Source of the DNA: Candidatus Falkowiibacteriota bacterium
Lineage (GTDB): Bacteria; Patescibacteriota; Patescibacteriia; Patescibacteriales; UBA12465
Direction of reading: 5' to 3'
DNA length: 50,282 nucleotides
NCBI GenBank assembly: GCA_009885285.1
Contig: VFKX01000005.1
Location: 1 to 50,282 of the forward strand
The notes under the pieces were generated by a model. It was given only the letters and a program-made list of their open reading frames with translations. It searched no databases and was not told the DNA's origin. This document shows positions 1 through 8,884 of the stretch, in pieces; positions within the stretch are counted from its first letter, which is position 1, and each line of letters begins with the position of its first letter. The position numbers and the translations under genes are program-made.

Positions 1-212
1 ACAACGAGAGCTTGAGGTGAACCTTGAAATCCTTGAGCTTCATACCAGCGAGCGATACTGAAGTGATCGGGATTGGAGATGATGCGGACGGCGATGGCGT
101 CGGAGTCAGTTAAAGAACCGGAAGTCTGAGCCTGAGAATAATTAGCATCCGCTAAAAATACAATTAGTAACAACACCGCCCCAATGGTTAATATTCTCCT
201 ATTCTTAATCAT
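1..212 (-). CDS. Partial secreted protein (5' end only; continues past window start), MIKNRRILTIGAVLLLIVFLADANYSQAQTSGSLTDSDAIAVRIISNPDHFSIARWYEAQGFQGSPQALVV
   Basis: Open frame from ATG at 212 to window edge without a stop, N-terminal signal-like hydrophobic segment; same strand and 21 bp downstream of the 234-6020 gene. Confidence 0.75.
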   Translation of the reverse strand, partial: MIKNRRILTIGAVLLLIVFLADANYSQAQTSGSLTDSDAIAVRIISNPDHFSIARWYEAQGFQGSPQALV

Positions 213-233
213 ACTTCACAAAGATTAGCATAC

Positions 234-3200
234 CTAGTTAATCGGGGCGCATTGACCGTTATTACAAAATATCTCTTGTGACTTCGCACTTTCGTTCTTA
301 TAGCTGTCAAGCGCACTAACGGCAAAATAATCATTCTTAAATTCAAATTGCGAAGAATTAAAACTTAAAGTAGCAGCAGCTGATAAAGAATCGAAAGATT
401 CACCATAAGCGCCTGATTTAATACCATGATATAAACGATACGACGTGGCCCCATCAATAACATTCCATTTGAATATGGCTGTGGAACTAGAAATAATCAA
501 GCCAAAACTACCTGGAGTGGCTGGAGGTGTCTTATCAGTCGGAGTAATTGTCTTTTCTACAGACAAAGGACTCTCAACCTTATTCGTTGAAATAACACTG
601 AGCTTAAAGACATAGGGGACATTATTGGTCAGGCCGGTTAAGGTGGTGCTACATGAATATGTATTACCTGATAAAGTACAAGCGCCTAAGCCCACCGCCT
701 TCTCGAGCATCGCTCCCTTGCCTGACTTTAAGTAATAAACTTTATAAGAACCGACTTGACTAGCTGAGGATTGCCAGTTTACTCTCACTGCCCCACCGGT
801 TTGCAAATCAGTAACTGAACTAATGTCGCCACCGGAAATACTGGCTTCGCGGAAGAAATATGATTCTTTAAGCACACTCCAAATACATAAGCCATCGGCC
901 GATCCGTCATTATTTTGATCAGGACCGCAAGCCGAACCGATGTTCGAACAGGTGTTCTTATCAGTACTGCAAACTAAGTTAGATCCTTGCCCGCGAATAA
1001 CAGCCCGGTTAATGATAGCTGGTAAATCATCTAGCGTTCCGGATGTTCCTGCATCGCGGCAATAATAGAACTTATAATTATAATCTGAGCAACTACCACC
1101 AATTGAACCGGTACAATTGTCGGCCCAAGGAGACCAAAGACCGTTAGCAGCTACTGGCGGCCAGGTATTTTTACAAGAGAAAACATAAATATTAGCGGCA
1201 TGGTTATAGTTATTTCCTCCGGAATAGACATTGCAACAATTATTTGAGCAAATTTCATCAGTACAAGAACAAGTACCACTGGCGCAAATACCGCCACTAA
1301 AATTACTCATATTAACTGTGGCCTTGACTTGGGCTTCCGCGTCGGTTGCTCCTGATGTCGCAGACACAAAAACTTTATTTCTAGCTAAACCGGTGACGGG
1401 TAAGATTGAGGCGACAGCTGGATTAGGATTCTGGAAAGTCCAGGTCCAGAAATAGCCAGTAGTTGGTTGAATTGGCTGTCCGCCCAAGCTATAGGCCTGA
1501 GCAGTGAAGACCTTATCTTTATCAACTACAGTATCAAAAGTCTTATCACTCACATCTGCATCTTTTTCATCCAGGCCGTTTTCTGTAGTGTTAAACAAAT
1601 ATGAGGACGGAGAAACTTTGACATCATTAATGGCGCAAATTCCGGCCATCGGGCCCTGATCAGACAAAGTTGAGAATTTAATAATCTGGGAATTCGGATA
1701 ATTCTTGCCATTCAAGCTAATATTCTCTCCGGGAATATATGAGCTGGTATCAACATTTAAATAACCCAATCCGTTAAATCCTATTCCAGAATAACTCAGC
1801 ACGCCCGACTGGCTGTTTAAAGCGGCATCGCCCAAAACAACAAAATAATAGTTAGAAGAGGCATTTAAAAGTTTTCGAGGCGCAAAGGAAGCAGAAGAAG
1901 TTTCTCCGGTCGTCTCTCCGCTGGCAGTTCCCGGGACAGCACAATATAGATTATTGGAATTTGGTGTATCGGCTAAGGCCTGGTCAGAGAATTTCATAGC
2001 CAAGCTTTTCCATTCGTACTTAATGGCAGTCAATATTTTGGTAATTAAACCTTTACTCTGCAGAGCTAATAAGTGATCAATAGAATCGGCCTCAGCCACA
2101 AAAGTGCCGGACGGGCAAACTCCGTTACCATAGACTCTCTCTTCAAGCAACATGATATTGTTTTGTAAGCTAGAGATATCCATCTTCTGATTAAAGTTTA
2201 CCTGGATAACTGAATTACGACAGACCTCATCTTCCATGTGCGCCGGTGAAGTGCTGACGATGGCTGGCCGAGCTTCGCAGCAAGTGTCTTGTCCACAGCC
2301 GACAGTCTCCGGTGAGCCACATTCATTATCGCTTGAGCAGCCGCAACATAGTCCGCGGCTAGCGCCTGAACAATTACCCTTATCAGCTAAACATTGGAGT
2401 TTCGGGTTCAGGGCTGTGCAAGCATCCGTAGTTGCGCCAGGCTGACAGCAGCAAGTACCGCAGTCAGTATCGAGCGTGCCTAATTGTCCGCTCGGAGAGA
2501 AACAGCCAAATCCGGCAAAAGTACATTTGTCGGTCGCGCAAGTTGAAGAAGCACTACCAGCGCAAGTTAAACCAGGTCCAGTTGGAGGATTTGCACAATT
2601 ATCAACACAGGTAGTTAGACTATCAAAAGTACCGAGTCTCACAGGTGTTGAACTAGCACAAATATTTTCATTGGTCAGAGGAATGGCTTCGCAATTATAG
2701 TAAGCGCAATAACCATTATCAGCTCCGCCGGTAATCGCGGTTCCTAAAGTACAAGAGTCATCGCCTGGAGCTGGTGTCTTATTAGAATTAAAACAGCAAC
2801 GAGAATTAGCACTGCAAGCGGTAAAATCTAAACCGGGACATGGATCAGAATTAACACAATCTGCAGTACAGGCCCCAATGCTCGGATAATTTCCAATTTT
2901 TACCGGTGTGCTCGATGCACATTGTGTCGGGTTAGTCGCCGAACAATCATAATAGGCGCAATATCCGAAAGAAGGATTGCCGGGAATAGAAGAAATAAGA
3001 GTACCATCGCCGCCGCGACAAATATCATCGGCTGAGGTAGCAGTCTTTTTGGAATCTAAACAACAAGCATTGCTATGATCAGCACACTCAGATCCGGTGA
3101 GGTTAGAGCAATCAGTACAAACACCGCTCGGAAAAGCAGTATTGCTAGTATCGCAGAATTGACCGCCATGGTCAGCGCAATTACAAGCAGCATCATGCTC

Positions 3201-6020
3201 AGCTGCTGTCGTTCCCACAGAAGCACAACCCCCGCAACTACCCAACGTAGCACCGGTAGTCTTTCCAGTATCTGACCCACACGTTCCCTGGCAGGTCAAA
3301 GGCGCACAGCAGTCACGAGCATCTTGGCCTATAGTACAACAACAATCGCATTTAGGCTGATCAGGGACAATGCATTTATCAGGCTCTCCGACATTTGGAT
3401 TATCAGAGCAAGTTGCTCCGGCAGCACAAATCTTGGCGGAAACACAGTGTCCGACTTCAGAAATATTCTGGCAAGTGAAATCAGTCGAACAAACAGAACA
3501 ATCGGAAGTTAAGCTCACACAGCGATTACCAGTCGACCGGGTCCAGCCATTTGGGCAAGAGGTCGGTATAGTGATTTCCCAATGTTTGTCTTTATTGCAA
3601 GTTTGCGGAGTAGTGAAATTTTTCCCACCCAAGGTATAAGATAATGAAGTCGGCAGGTCGCAAGTCGCGCCGGCGCCATTCTTAACGCATTTATCTAAAG
3701 AGGCGTCATAGGTGCAATTATTCAAACCCAGTTCACCGCAACCACTGACAGTGCTGCAGGAATAATCGCAAGCGCCGACAATCTTCGATCCGCCTCCGGC
3801 ATAAGGAGAACAAGTTCCCGGAACATTCGGACAAGTCGCGCCGGTCTGGCAGGATCCGAAATAAGAGGCCAGGCCGGAACAGCTATAAGCATATGGATTT
3901 GGCGTGGTTGTTGAAAAGCCCGTATTAAAACTCCATTCAAAAACTGAAGTCGGGATATTGATAAAACAATTATCCAGGGTGTCAACACAGCGCCCCTTGC
4001 CGTAAGTATTCTGCGGGCAGCAGACCTTTGTGCCACAATCAGAATTGGAACTACATTCTCCGATAGAAAAGTTTACTTCATTGCCCCATTTGCTATTCTT
4101 AATCACCCGAGCCGGACCAGTAATTGAGCCTACTGGGACTTTGGCCTGAATGGTGTCTGCCCGGCCATCTTTAGCAATCGTGCCGGTGGCGGATTTCTGA
4201 TTATTAAAGTGCACAAGGCCGACATTATTCAATTGACCAAAATATTCACCCCAGAAAGTTACCGGCGTAGCGATAGGGCCAAATTCAGGTTCAATCTTAC
4301 AAATACTGCTGCTCAAATCTAAATTTGCATCAGAATGAAAAGTATTCGGGTTCAATTTCTGAGTATCAATCGTAGTAGTTCCCCGAACAATCTTGATTGT
4401 TTGATATCCATCAACCAATCCGGCCGGCACTTTAACGACAATCTGATTATCCTTCCAGACTGAATTGAGGCACATGTCTGGAAAATCATAAGCTGCTTCA
4501 GTGTTACCAAAAAATACTTGAGAGGAACCGCGAGCACCGCCAAAACCATTACCTCGAATCGTCACGTATTGTCCGGCGTTCCCAGCGGTCGGCAGGAATG
4601 AAGAAATAAAAGGACCCTCTCCCGGCTCAGGCTCTTTTGTAAAACTTAAAAAATTACTTTTCTCTGCATGTCCATTGATATTATTCTGCACAAAACTGCC
4701 GGACTGTCCAGATCTGATATTTGGCGTAGTAGATGTGCCAGTTAAGCCGACCGGGTTACTGAAACTGGAGCTGAGCGCCTGAACATTACTCTGATAATTA
4801 CCAAAATAGGCGCTACCGGAAAATAAATTTATACCCTGATACCCAACTTGTGAACTCAATGCTCCGGTATTCGGACTCAAATAGCATAAACCCGGGCGGG
4901 AAATATTATTAACCTGAAAATCTGCAATATCCGGCCCATAAGTATTACCGGTCGTGTCCTCAAGATTGTCAGCATTCACAACTTTAATAGATCCGACACT
5001 AGCGCCGCTCGGCACCGCAATGACAATTTCAGTATCTCTCCAAGTATTGGCGCAGGCAGAATTAAGTTCGACTGGATTGCGGCCATCGCGGGGATTACCA
5101 TTGCCTTCAAATACTACCTTACTGGTCGTAGCCGAATACGAACCGAAATTCTTACCAATGATTGTTATAAAATTACCGACAGCGCCGTTCGGTGTAGCAA
5201 TATTGCATGTAGTGGCACAATCACTGTCGACTTTACAGGTCTGATTCGGATTATTGTCACAGAAACCGCCGTTCGGGCTGATAGCAGTAATGACTGGCGG
5301 ACCAAAACAAGTACAGGACGTCGGGTTACAGGTTAAATATTCTGAACAATGGTTATTATCGGCATCGCAAGTGGCGTTAGTTAAATCGCTATCGCAAGGA
5401 TCACCCAGATTCCCTCTCGGCTTACAGCCACAATCGCCAGCATCGCAATAATCGCTCGGAGCGCAGATTTGAGCCGCTGCCTGACAGCCAGGATTTATAT
5501 TGGAGTCGCAACTAGTCGGAGCATTGCCGCCTCCGCCGCCGCTACAATTAGAACCGACACAAGATCCATATGATCCCCCGCTACAAACCATGGCACCGCC
5601 GCAACCACAAGACATGCTCTCGCCATCGAGACAGCCGCTAGACGAACCGTTAGTCGCACCGCTTAAACGGGAAATAATAAAAGTCGCAATTGCCCATGAC
5701 GATAGCACAATTACTAAACCAATTACCGCATTCTTGAGTAAACTTTTGGCTTTAGTCAGTTTTTCTTCATCGCCTCCGGAACTCATCCATAAAAAACCTG
5801 CATAAATAATCAAGCCGACGGCAATAACTCCTAGAAAACCTAAAGCGATATTAATAATCCGGCCGACAATTGTGCGCGGATCAGTAGTGGCAAGAGCCCC
5901 ATTCAAACCGGTGCCGACTTCATTAGTGCCAAATCCTTGAGCCAGCACAAAATTTGAAACCAGAAGTCCGGCTGAAATTAGGAAAAAGATTAATAGATTT
6001 TTTTTAGAGATTCTATTCAC
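234..6020 (-). CDS. Giant (1928 aa) cysteine-rich surface protein: T4SS-pilin (TrbC/VirB2)-like N-terminal double-TM module + IPT/TIG-like domains + Cys-rich modules + Big_5/Ig-like + FnIII-like region
   Basis: N-term DPRTIVGRIINIALGFLGVIAVGLIIYAGFLWMSSGGDEEKL..AVIGLVIVLSSWAIATFIIS; repeated 'PxITxISPNGG..ITIIGKNFG' TIG-like motifs; dozens of Cys; 'RPAIVSTSPAHMEDEVCRNSVIQVNFNQKMD' Big_5-like. Confidence 0.85.
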   Translation of the reverse strand: MNRISKKNLLIFFLISAGLLVSNFVLAQGFGTNEVGTGLNGALATTDPRTIVGRIINIALGFLGVIAVGLIIYAGFLWMSSGGDEEKLTKAKSLLKNAVIGLVIVLSSWAIATFIISRLSGATNGSSSGCLDGESMSCGCGGAMVCSGGSYGSCVGSNCSGGGGGNAPTSCDSNINPGCQAAAQICAPSDYCDAGDCGCKPRGNLGDPCDSDLTNATCDADNNHCSEYLTCNPTSCTCFGPPVITAISPNGGFCDNNPNQTCKVDSDCATTCNIATPNGAVGNFITIIGKNFGSYSATTSKVVFEGNGNPRDGRNPVELNSACANTWRDTEIVIAVPSGASVGSIKVVNADNLEDTTGNTYGPDIADFQVNNISRPGLCYLSPNTGALSSQVGYQGINLFSGSAYFGNYQSNVQALSSSFSNPVGLTGTSTTPNIRSGQSGSFVQNNINGHAEKSNFLSFTKEPEPGEGPFISSFLPTAGNAGQYVTIRGNGFGGARGSSQVFFGNTEAAYDFPDMCLNSVWKDNQIVVKVPAGLVDGYQTIKIVRGTTTIDTQKLNPNTFHSDANLDLSSSICKIEPEFGPIATPVTFWGEYFGQLNNVGLVHFNNQKSATGTIAKDGRADTIQAKVPVGSITGPARVIKNSKWGNEVNFSIGECSSNSDCGTKVCCPQNTYGKGRCVDTLDNCFINIPTSVFEWSFNTGFSTTTPNPYAYSCSGLASYFGSCQTGATCPNVPGTCSPYAGGGSKIVGACDYSCSTVSGCGELGLNNCTYDASLDKCVKNGAGATCDLPTSLSYTLGGKNFTTPQTCNKDKHWEITIPTSCPNGWTRSTGNRCVSLTSDCSVCSTDFTCQNISEVGHCVSAKICAAGATCSDNPNVGEPDKCIVPDQPKCDCCCTIGQDARDCCAPLTCQGTCGSDTGKTTGATLGSCGGCASVGTTAAEHDAACNCADHGGQFCDTSNTAFPSGVCTDCSNLTGSECADHSNACCLDSKKTATSADDICRGGDGTLISSIPGNPSFGYCAYYDCSATNPTQCASSTPVKIGNYPSIGACTADCVNSDPCPGLDFTACSANSRCCFNSNKTPAPGDDSCTLGTAITGGADNGYCAYYNCEAIPLTNENICASSTPVRLGTFDSLTTCVDNCANPPTGPGLTCAGSASSTCATDKCTFAGFGCFSPSGQLGTLDTDCGTCCCQPGATTDACTALNPKLQCLADKGNCSGASRGLCCGCSSDNECGSPETVGCGQDTCCEARPAIVSTSPAHMEDEVCRNSVIQVNFNQKMDISSLQNNIMLLEERVYGNGVCPSGTFVAEADSIDHLLALQSKGLITKILTAIKYEWKSLAMKFSDQALADTPNSNNLYCAVPGTASGETTGETSSASFAPRKLLNASSNYYFVVLGDAALNSQSGVLSYSGIGFNGLGYLNVDTSSYIPGENISLNGKNYPNSQIIKFSTLSDQGPMAGICAINDVKVSPSSYLFNTTENGLDEKDADVSDKTFDTVVDKDKVFTAQAYSLGGQPIQPTTGYFWTWTFQNPNPAVASILPVTGLARNKVFVSATSGATDAEAQVKATVNMSNFSGGICASGTCSCTDEICSNNCCNVYSGGNNYNHAANIYVFSCKNTWPPVAANGLWSPWADNCTGSIGGSCSDYNYKFYYCRDAGTSGTLDDLPAIINRAVIRGQGSNLVCSTDKNTCSNIGSACGPDQNNDGSADGLCIWSVLKESYFFREASISGGDISSVTDLQTGGAVRVNWQSSASQVGSYKVYYLKSGKGAMLEKAVGLGACTLSGNTYSCSTTLTGLTNNVPYVFKLSVISTNKVESPLSVEKTITPTDKTPPATPGSFGLIISSSTAIFKWNVIDGATSYRLYHGIKSGAYGESFDSLSAAATLSFNSSQFEFKNDYFAVSALDSYKNESAKSQEIFCNNGQCAPIN
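2590..3080 (-). repeat. Two tandem ~85-aa-spaced cysteine modules inside the giant protein
   Basis: CCLDSKKTATSADDIC...GYCAYYDCSATNPTQCASSTPVKIGNYPSIGACTADC versus CCFNSNKTPAPGDDSC...GYCAYYNCEAIPLTNENICASSTPVRLGTFDSLTTCVDNC. Confidence 0.85.
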
Positions 6021-6067
6021 AAATTTAATATACGCGAATTAATTCTGCCGCTGCGACAGATTGAAAG

Positions 6068-8767
6068 CTACTGGCAATTACCATCTGCCCCCAAGGCGCT
6101 ACTCGGAGAACCAAAACAACATGACGGCTGAGCCTCAGTGGCAATACAGCCCGGACCAATGCTCGGCTTATAGCAATTTTGGTAAATATCTTTGACTCCA
6201 GAACCGACTTGCGCCCGGAAAGTCAGAGATTCTGCAAAAGGCGAATGATTAATCTTGGTAATTGTCAGGTCAGGCTCCCCATCCAAAGGAGACACGTCTT
6301 TATTTTCACTGGTAATCCAATATCCTAAGGCGCTAGGCGAAGATGCTCGCAGATTTATCAGCTTATGTTCAAAAGTTGATGTCCCATTATTAACGATGAC
6401 GCTGCCGGTGTCCAGAGTGCTATTAAGCATTAAGCCGTTAAAGCTGATAGTGATAGGGTCGGCTAAATTTATACCGCTCTGTCCCTGAATCGGAGAAATT
6501 GACGTTATCTGCGGCGGTGTCAGCATGATCGTGTCATTAATATAGAAAGACCATTTGTATTTATCCTTCTTATTAACATTAACTGTTGTGCTGTAATTAT
6601 CATCATAAAAGTCCAGAGGCCCCTCCGCATAAGTATTTCTGTCGCCATCAAAAGAATTGGTGGCCGCATCCACAATACCGTCAAGACTGCTCAAATTCGC
6701 CAAAGGATAATTATGCCCCTGCGCATCCTGGCAAGTCTGGTATCCTAAAGAAGTCGGAGCGCAAATGTTATAAGGAGCGGAGGCGGCGCAATCTGAATTA
6801 GCTGTACAAGTTTTTAAATTTGCCGAAACCAACTCAATAGCTAAATGACTGGACGCCGGTAAGCAATAAATTTCCTCGCCGCATCCATTAACACCACATT
6901 TAACGTCCGAGATAAATTCTAAAGTCTTATAGCCATTACTGACTTTAAATTTTCCGCCCAAGAAACTACCGACACAGACATTATTCTGGCAGCTATATGA
7001 ACGACAATCAGAATTTCTAGTGCAGCCACCTCCAGCTAAAGTGCTCGAGGCATTAGCGTTTACCACCTTGATAAAATTCGCTACTTCGCTAGCGGTTCCG
7101 GAAACAGTGACTGGGTTAATGGCTTCATTAAAATTAATCTGGATAGCGGAATTCATCGGCCGGTCTTGCTTATCGTTTGATTGGCTTAATTCTTGTCTGT
7201 CCTGGCCGCCGGATAAAGGACGAACCAATAAGGCAGTATTATTGGAAGTGGTTACAGCTACGGTGTTTCCTGAAGCCCCGGCTACTTTTGCGCTTAAGTT
7301 TACAGTTGTGCCACTCAGTCCGACATTGATAGCCTCATGGCCACTCAACTTTGCCTGAATATTACTGGCCTGTGTGCCGGCATTACAAATTGCCGGTACG
7401 GCGATATTGTTATTCGCTCCAGTCCTGGCGAATGTGTAAACTGTATCATTAATAGTCAAAGTGTCAGCCAGTCTTTCCGGGGAAATCGAGATTGTCCAAA
7501 GACTGCCGGCCGGATGACTGGCAGCTGTCAAGGTTAAATAATTTGCGAATACCGCCTCGCCGCTCGCATTAAAATCAGCGGCACCGAGCAGGTTATTGGC
7601 TGCATCGAATAACTGAGCTTTGTCCGGAGCATCAGCCGGCACAGCTACTTTCAAGCTCGATAATGCGCCATGATAATTTAAAACGACGGTAGCACCTGCC
7701 GGGTTAATGCTATTAACACTGGCGGCCGAATAAGTGTTCGGACAAGAACTGATAAGGATGGCGCCAGTAGCAGCGGCCGCTGGAGTTACAACCTTAAAAA
7801 GATCTTTCTGATTGTCGGGCAATGGAAAAATTCCTGCAGGTGCAACTACCGGCGGCGTCAAATCAAAATTTGTATTGACGGTAAACGACCACTGAGCGAA
7901 GTCGGCCGAGCAGCTCCGGAACATTGAAGTGCCATCCAATTTTTCAAAATCATTAGTCAGCTTAATAGTGTATCCAGTATTAGCGTTGGTTGACCCTAAT
8001 GGTGTCAGCGGCATCAGGACTAAAGTCTTGTTTACTCCCGTCACACTAACCAGAACATTAGTTATATTAGCGTTAGTACTAGGACAAGCCGTACTCGTAC
8101 AAGCGTCACCCAGCTCAGTCTTATATATTCTAATAGCCAACGGATTTATTTTATTACAATCGGCTGCGTCGCAAGCGCAAGCCGAACCGGCAGTATTAAC
8201 ACAGACCGAATCTAATTTCATCTCTTCCTTAAAAGTTACCATGATGGAGGTATTGCGCGGTACATCAGTCTGAGCGTCTTCCGGATAAGTGCCTGCTATT
8301 GTACAGGCACCAATTGCTCCGGCGCCGGCATTCAAAGAATTTCCGCCAGGACCATTTAAATCAGTTCCTACATTTGCGCCAGTAGCGGCCATTAAGCGCG
8401 ACAGAACGAAAGTTGTAATACCCCAGGCAGACAAAATTATAGCCAAGCCTATAAGAGCGTTAGTTAAAATCTTTTTGGCACTAGAAATTTTTTCTTCTTC
8501 GCCGCCAGAAGTGGTCCACAGGAAACCGGCATACATAATCAGGCCGACGGCAATCACTCCTAAGAAACCTAAGGCCCACTGAATAATGCGACCAATAATA
8601 ATTCGGGGGTCAGTAGAACTCAAGGCGCCGCCCAGACCATTGTTAACCTGATTAATTCCGAAGTCTTGCGCAGACGCAAAACTGGCACCAAGAATGAAAT
8701 AACTTGCCGCCGCGATAACGATAATTAGGCTTAATGATAAGCCTCTATGTTTTATATATTTAGCCAT
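6068..8767 (-). CDS. 899-aa paralogous surface protein: T4SS-pilin-like N-terminal module + Big_5/SbsA-like Ig domains, Cys-rich end
   Basis: N-term FGINQVNNGLGGALSSTDPRIIIGRIIQWALGFLGVIAVGLIMYAGFLWTTSGGEEEKI nearly matches the 1928-aa protein; 'YPEDAQTDVPRNTSIMVTFKEEMK' and 'NSAIQINFNEAINPV' Big_5-like motifs. Confidence 0.85.
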   Translation of the reverse strand: MAKYIKHRGLSLSLIIVIAAASYFILGASFASAQDFGINQVNNGLGGALSSTDPRIIIGRIIQWALGFLGVIAVGLIMYAGFLWTTSGGEEEKISSAKKILTNALIGLAIILSAWGITTFVLSRLMAATGANVGTDLNGPGGNSLNAGAGAIGACTIAGTYPEDAQTDVPRNTSIMVTFKEEMKLDSVCVNTAGSACACDAADCNKINPLAIRIYKTELGDACTSTACPSTNANITNVLVSVTGVNKTLVLMPLTPLGSTNANTGYTIKLTNDFEKLDGTSMFRSCSADFAQWSFTVNTNFDLTPPVVAPAGIFPLPDNQKDLFKVVTPAAAATGAILISSCPNTYSAASVNSINPAGATVVLNYHGALSSLKVAVPADAPDKAQLFDAANNLLGAADFNASGEAVFANYLTLTAASHPAGSLWTISISPERLADTLTINDTVYTFARTGANNNIAVPAICNAGTQASNIQAKLSGHEAINVGLSGTTVNLSAKVAGASGNTVAVTTSNNTALLVRPLSGGQDRQELSQSNDKQDRPMNSAIQINFNEAINPVTVSGTASEVANFIKVVNANASSTLAGGGCTRNSDCRSYSCQNNVCVGSFLGGKFKVSNGYKTLEFISDVKCGVNGCGEEIYCLPASSHLAIELVSANLKTCTANSDCAASAPYNICAPTSLGYQTCQDAQGHNYPLANLSSLDGIVDAATNSFDGDRNTYAEGPLDFYDDNYSTTVNVNKKDKYKWSFYINDTIMLTPPQITSISPIQGQSGINLADPITISFNGLMLNSTLDTGSVIVNNGTSTFEHKLINLRASSPSALGYWITSENKDVSPLDGEPDLTITKINHSPFAESLTFRAQVGSGVKDIYQNCYKPSIGPGCIATEAQPSCCFGSPSSALGADGNCQ

Positions 8768-8827
8768 TGTTTAAAGTGATAAAAGTTTTTAAACTGGCGC
8801 GCTTTATGGTACAATCTGAATGCTTCC

Positions 8828-8833
8828 ATTATA
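8828..8833 (-). promoter_or_regulatory. Putative extended -10 element (TGTTATAAT) upstream of the surface-protein cluster
   Basis: Reverse complement reads ..TGTGTTATAATGG ~60 bp upstream of the 8767 start; no good -35. Confidence 0.4.
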
Positions 8834-8884
8834 ACACAAACAGCCGTAAATGAAAAAGGGTTTTACCGTTTTATACTTGCTTCT

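Noticed and set aside
2590-3080. Repeated short motifs suggestive of a CRISPR-like array
   Set aside because: Repeats are in-frame protein cysteine modules with imperfect DNA identity, not uniform repeats with spacers
1231-5805. Numerous plus-strand ORFs (60-101 aa) antisense to the giant surface gene, plus the 104-aa minus ORF at 3722-4036
   Set aside because: Out-of-frame shadows of a strong, domain-bearing coding frame; no SD or recognisable motifs
7020-8582. Plus-strand ORFs of 66-114 aa antisense to the 899-aa surface gene
   Set aside because: Shadow ORFs mirroring Ala/Thr/Val-rich coding sequence
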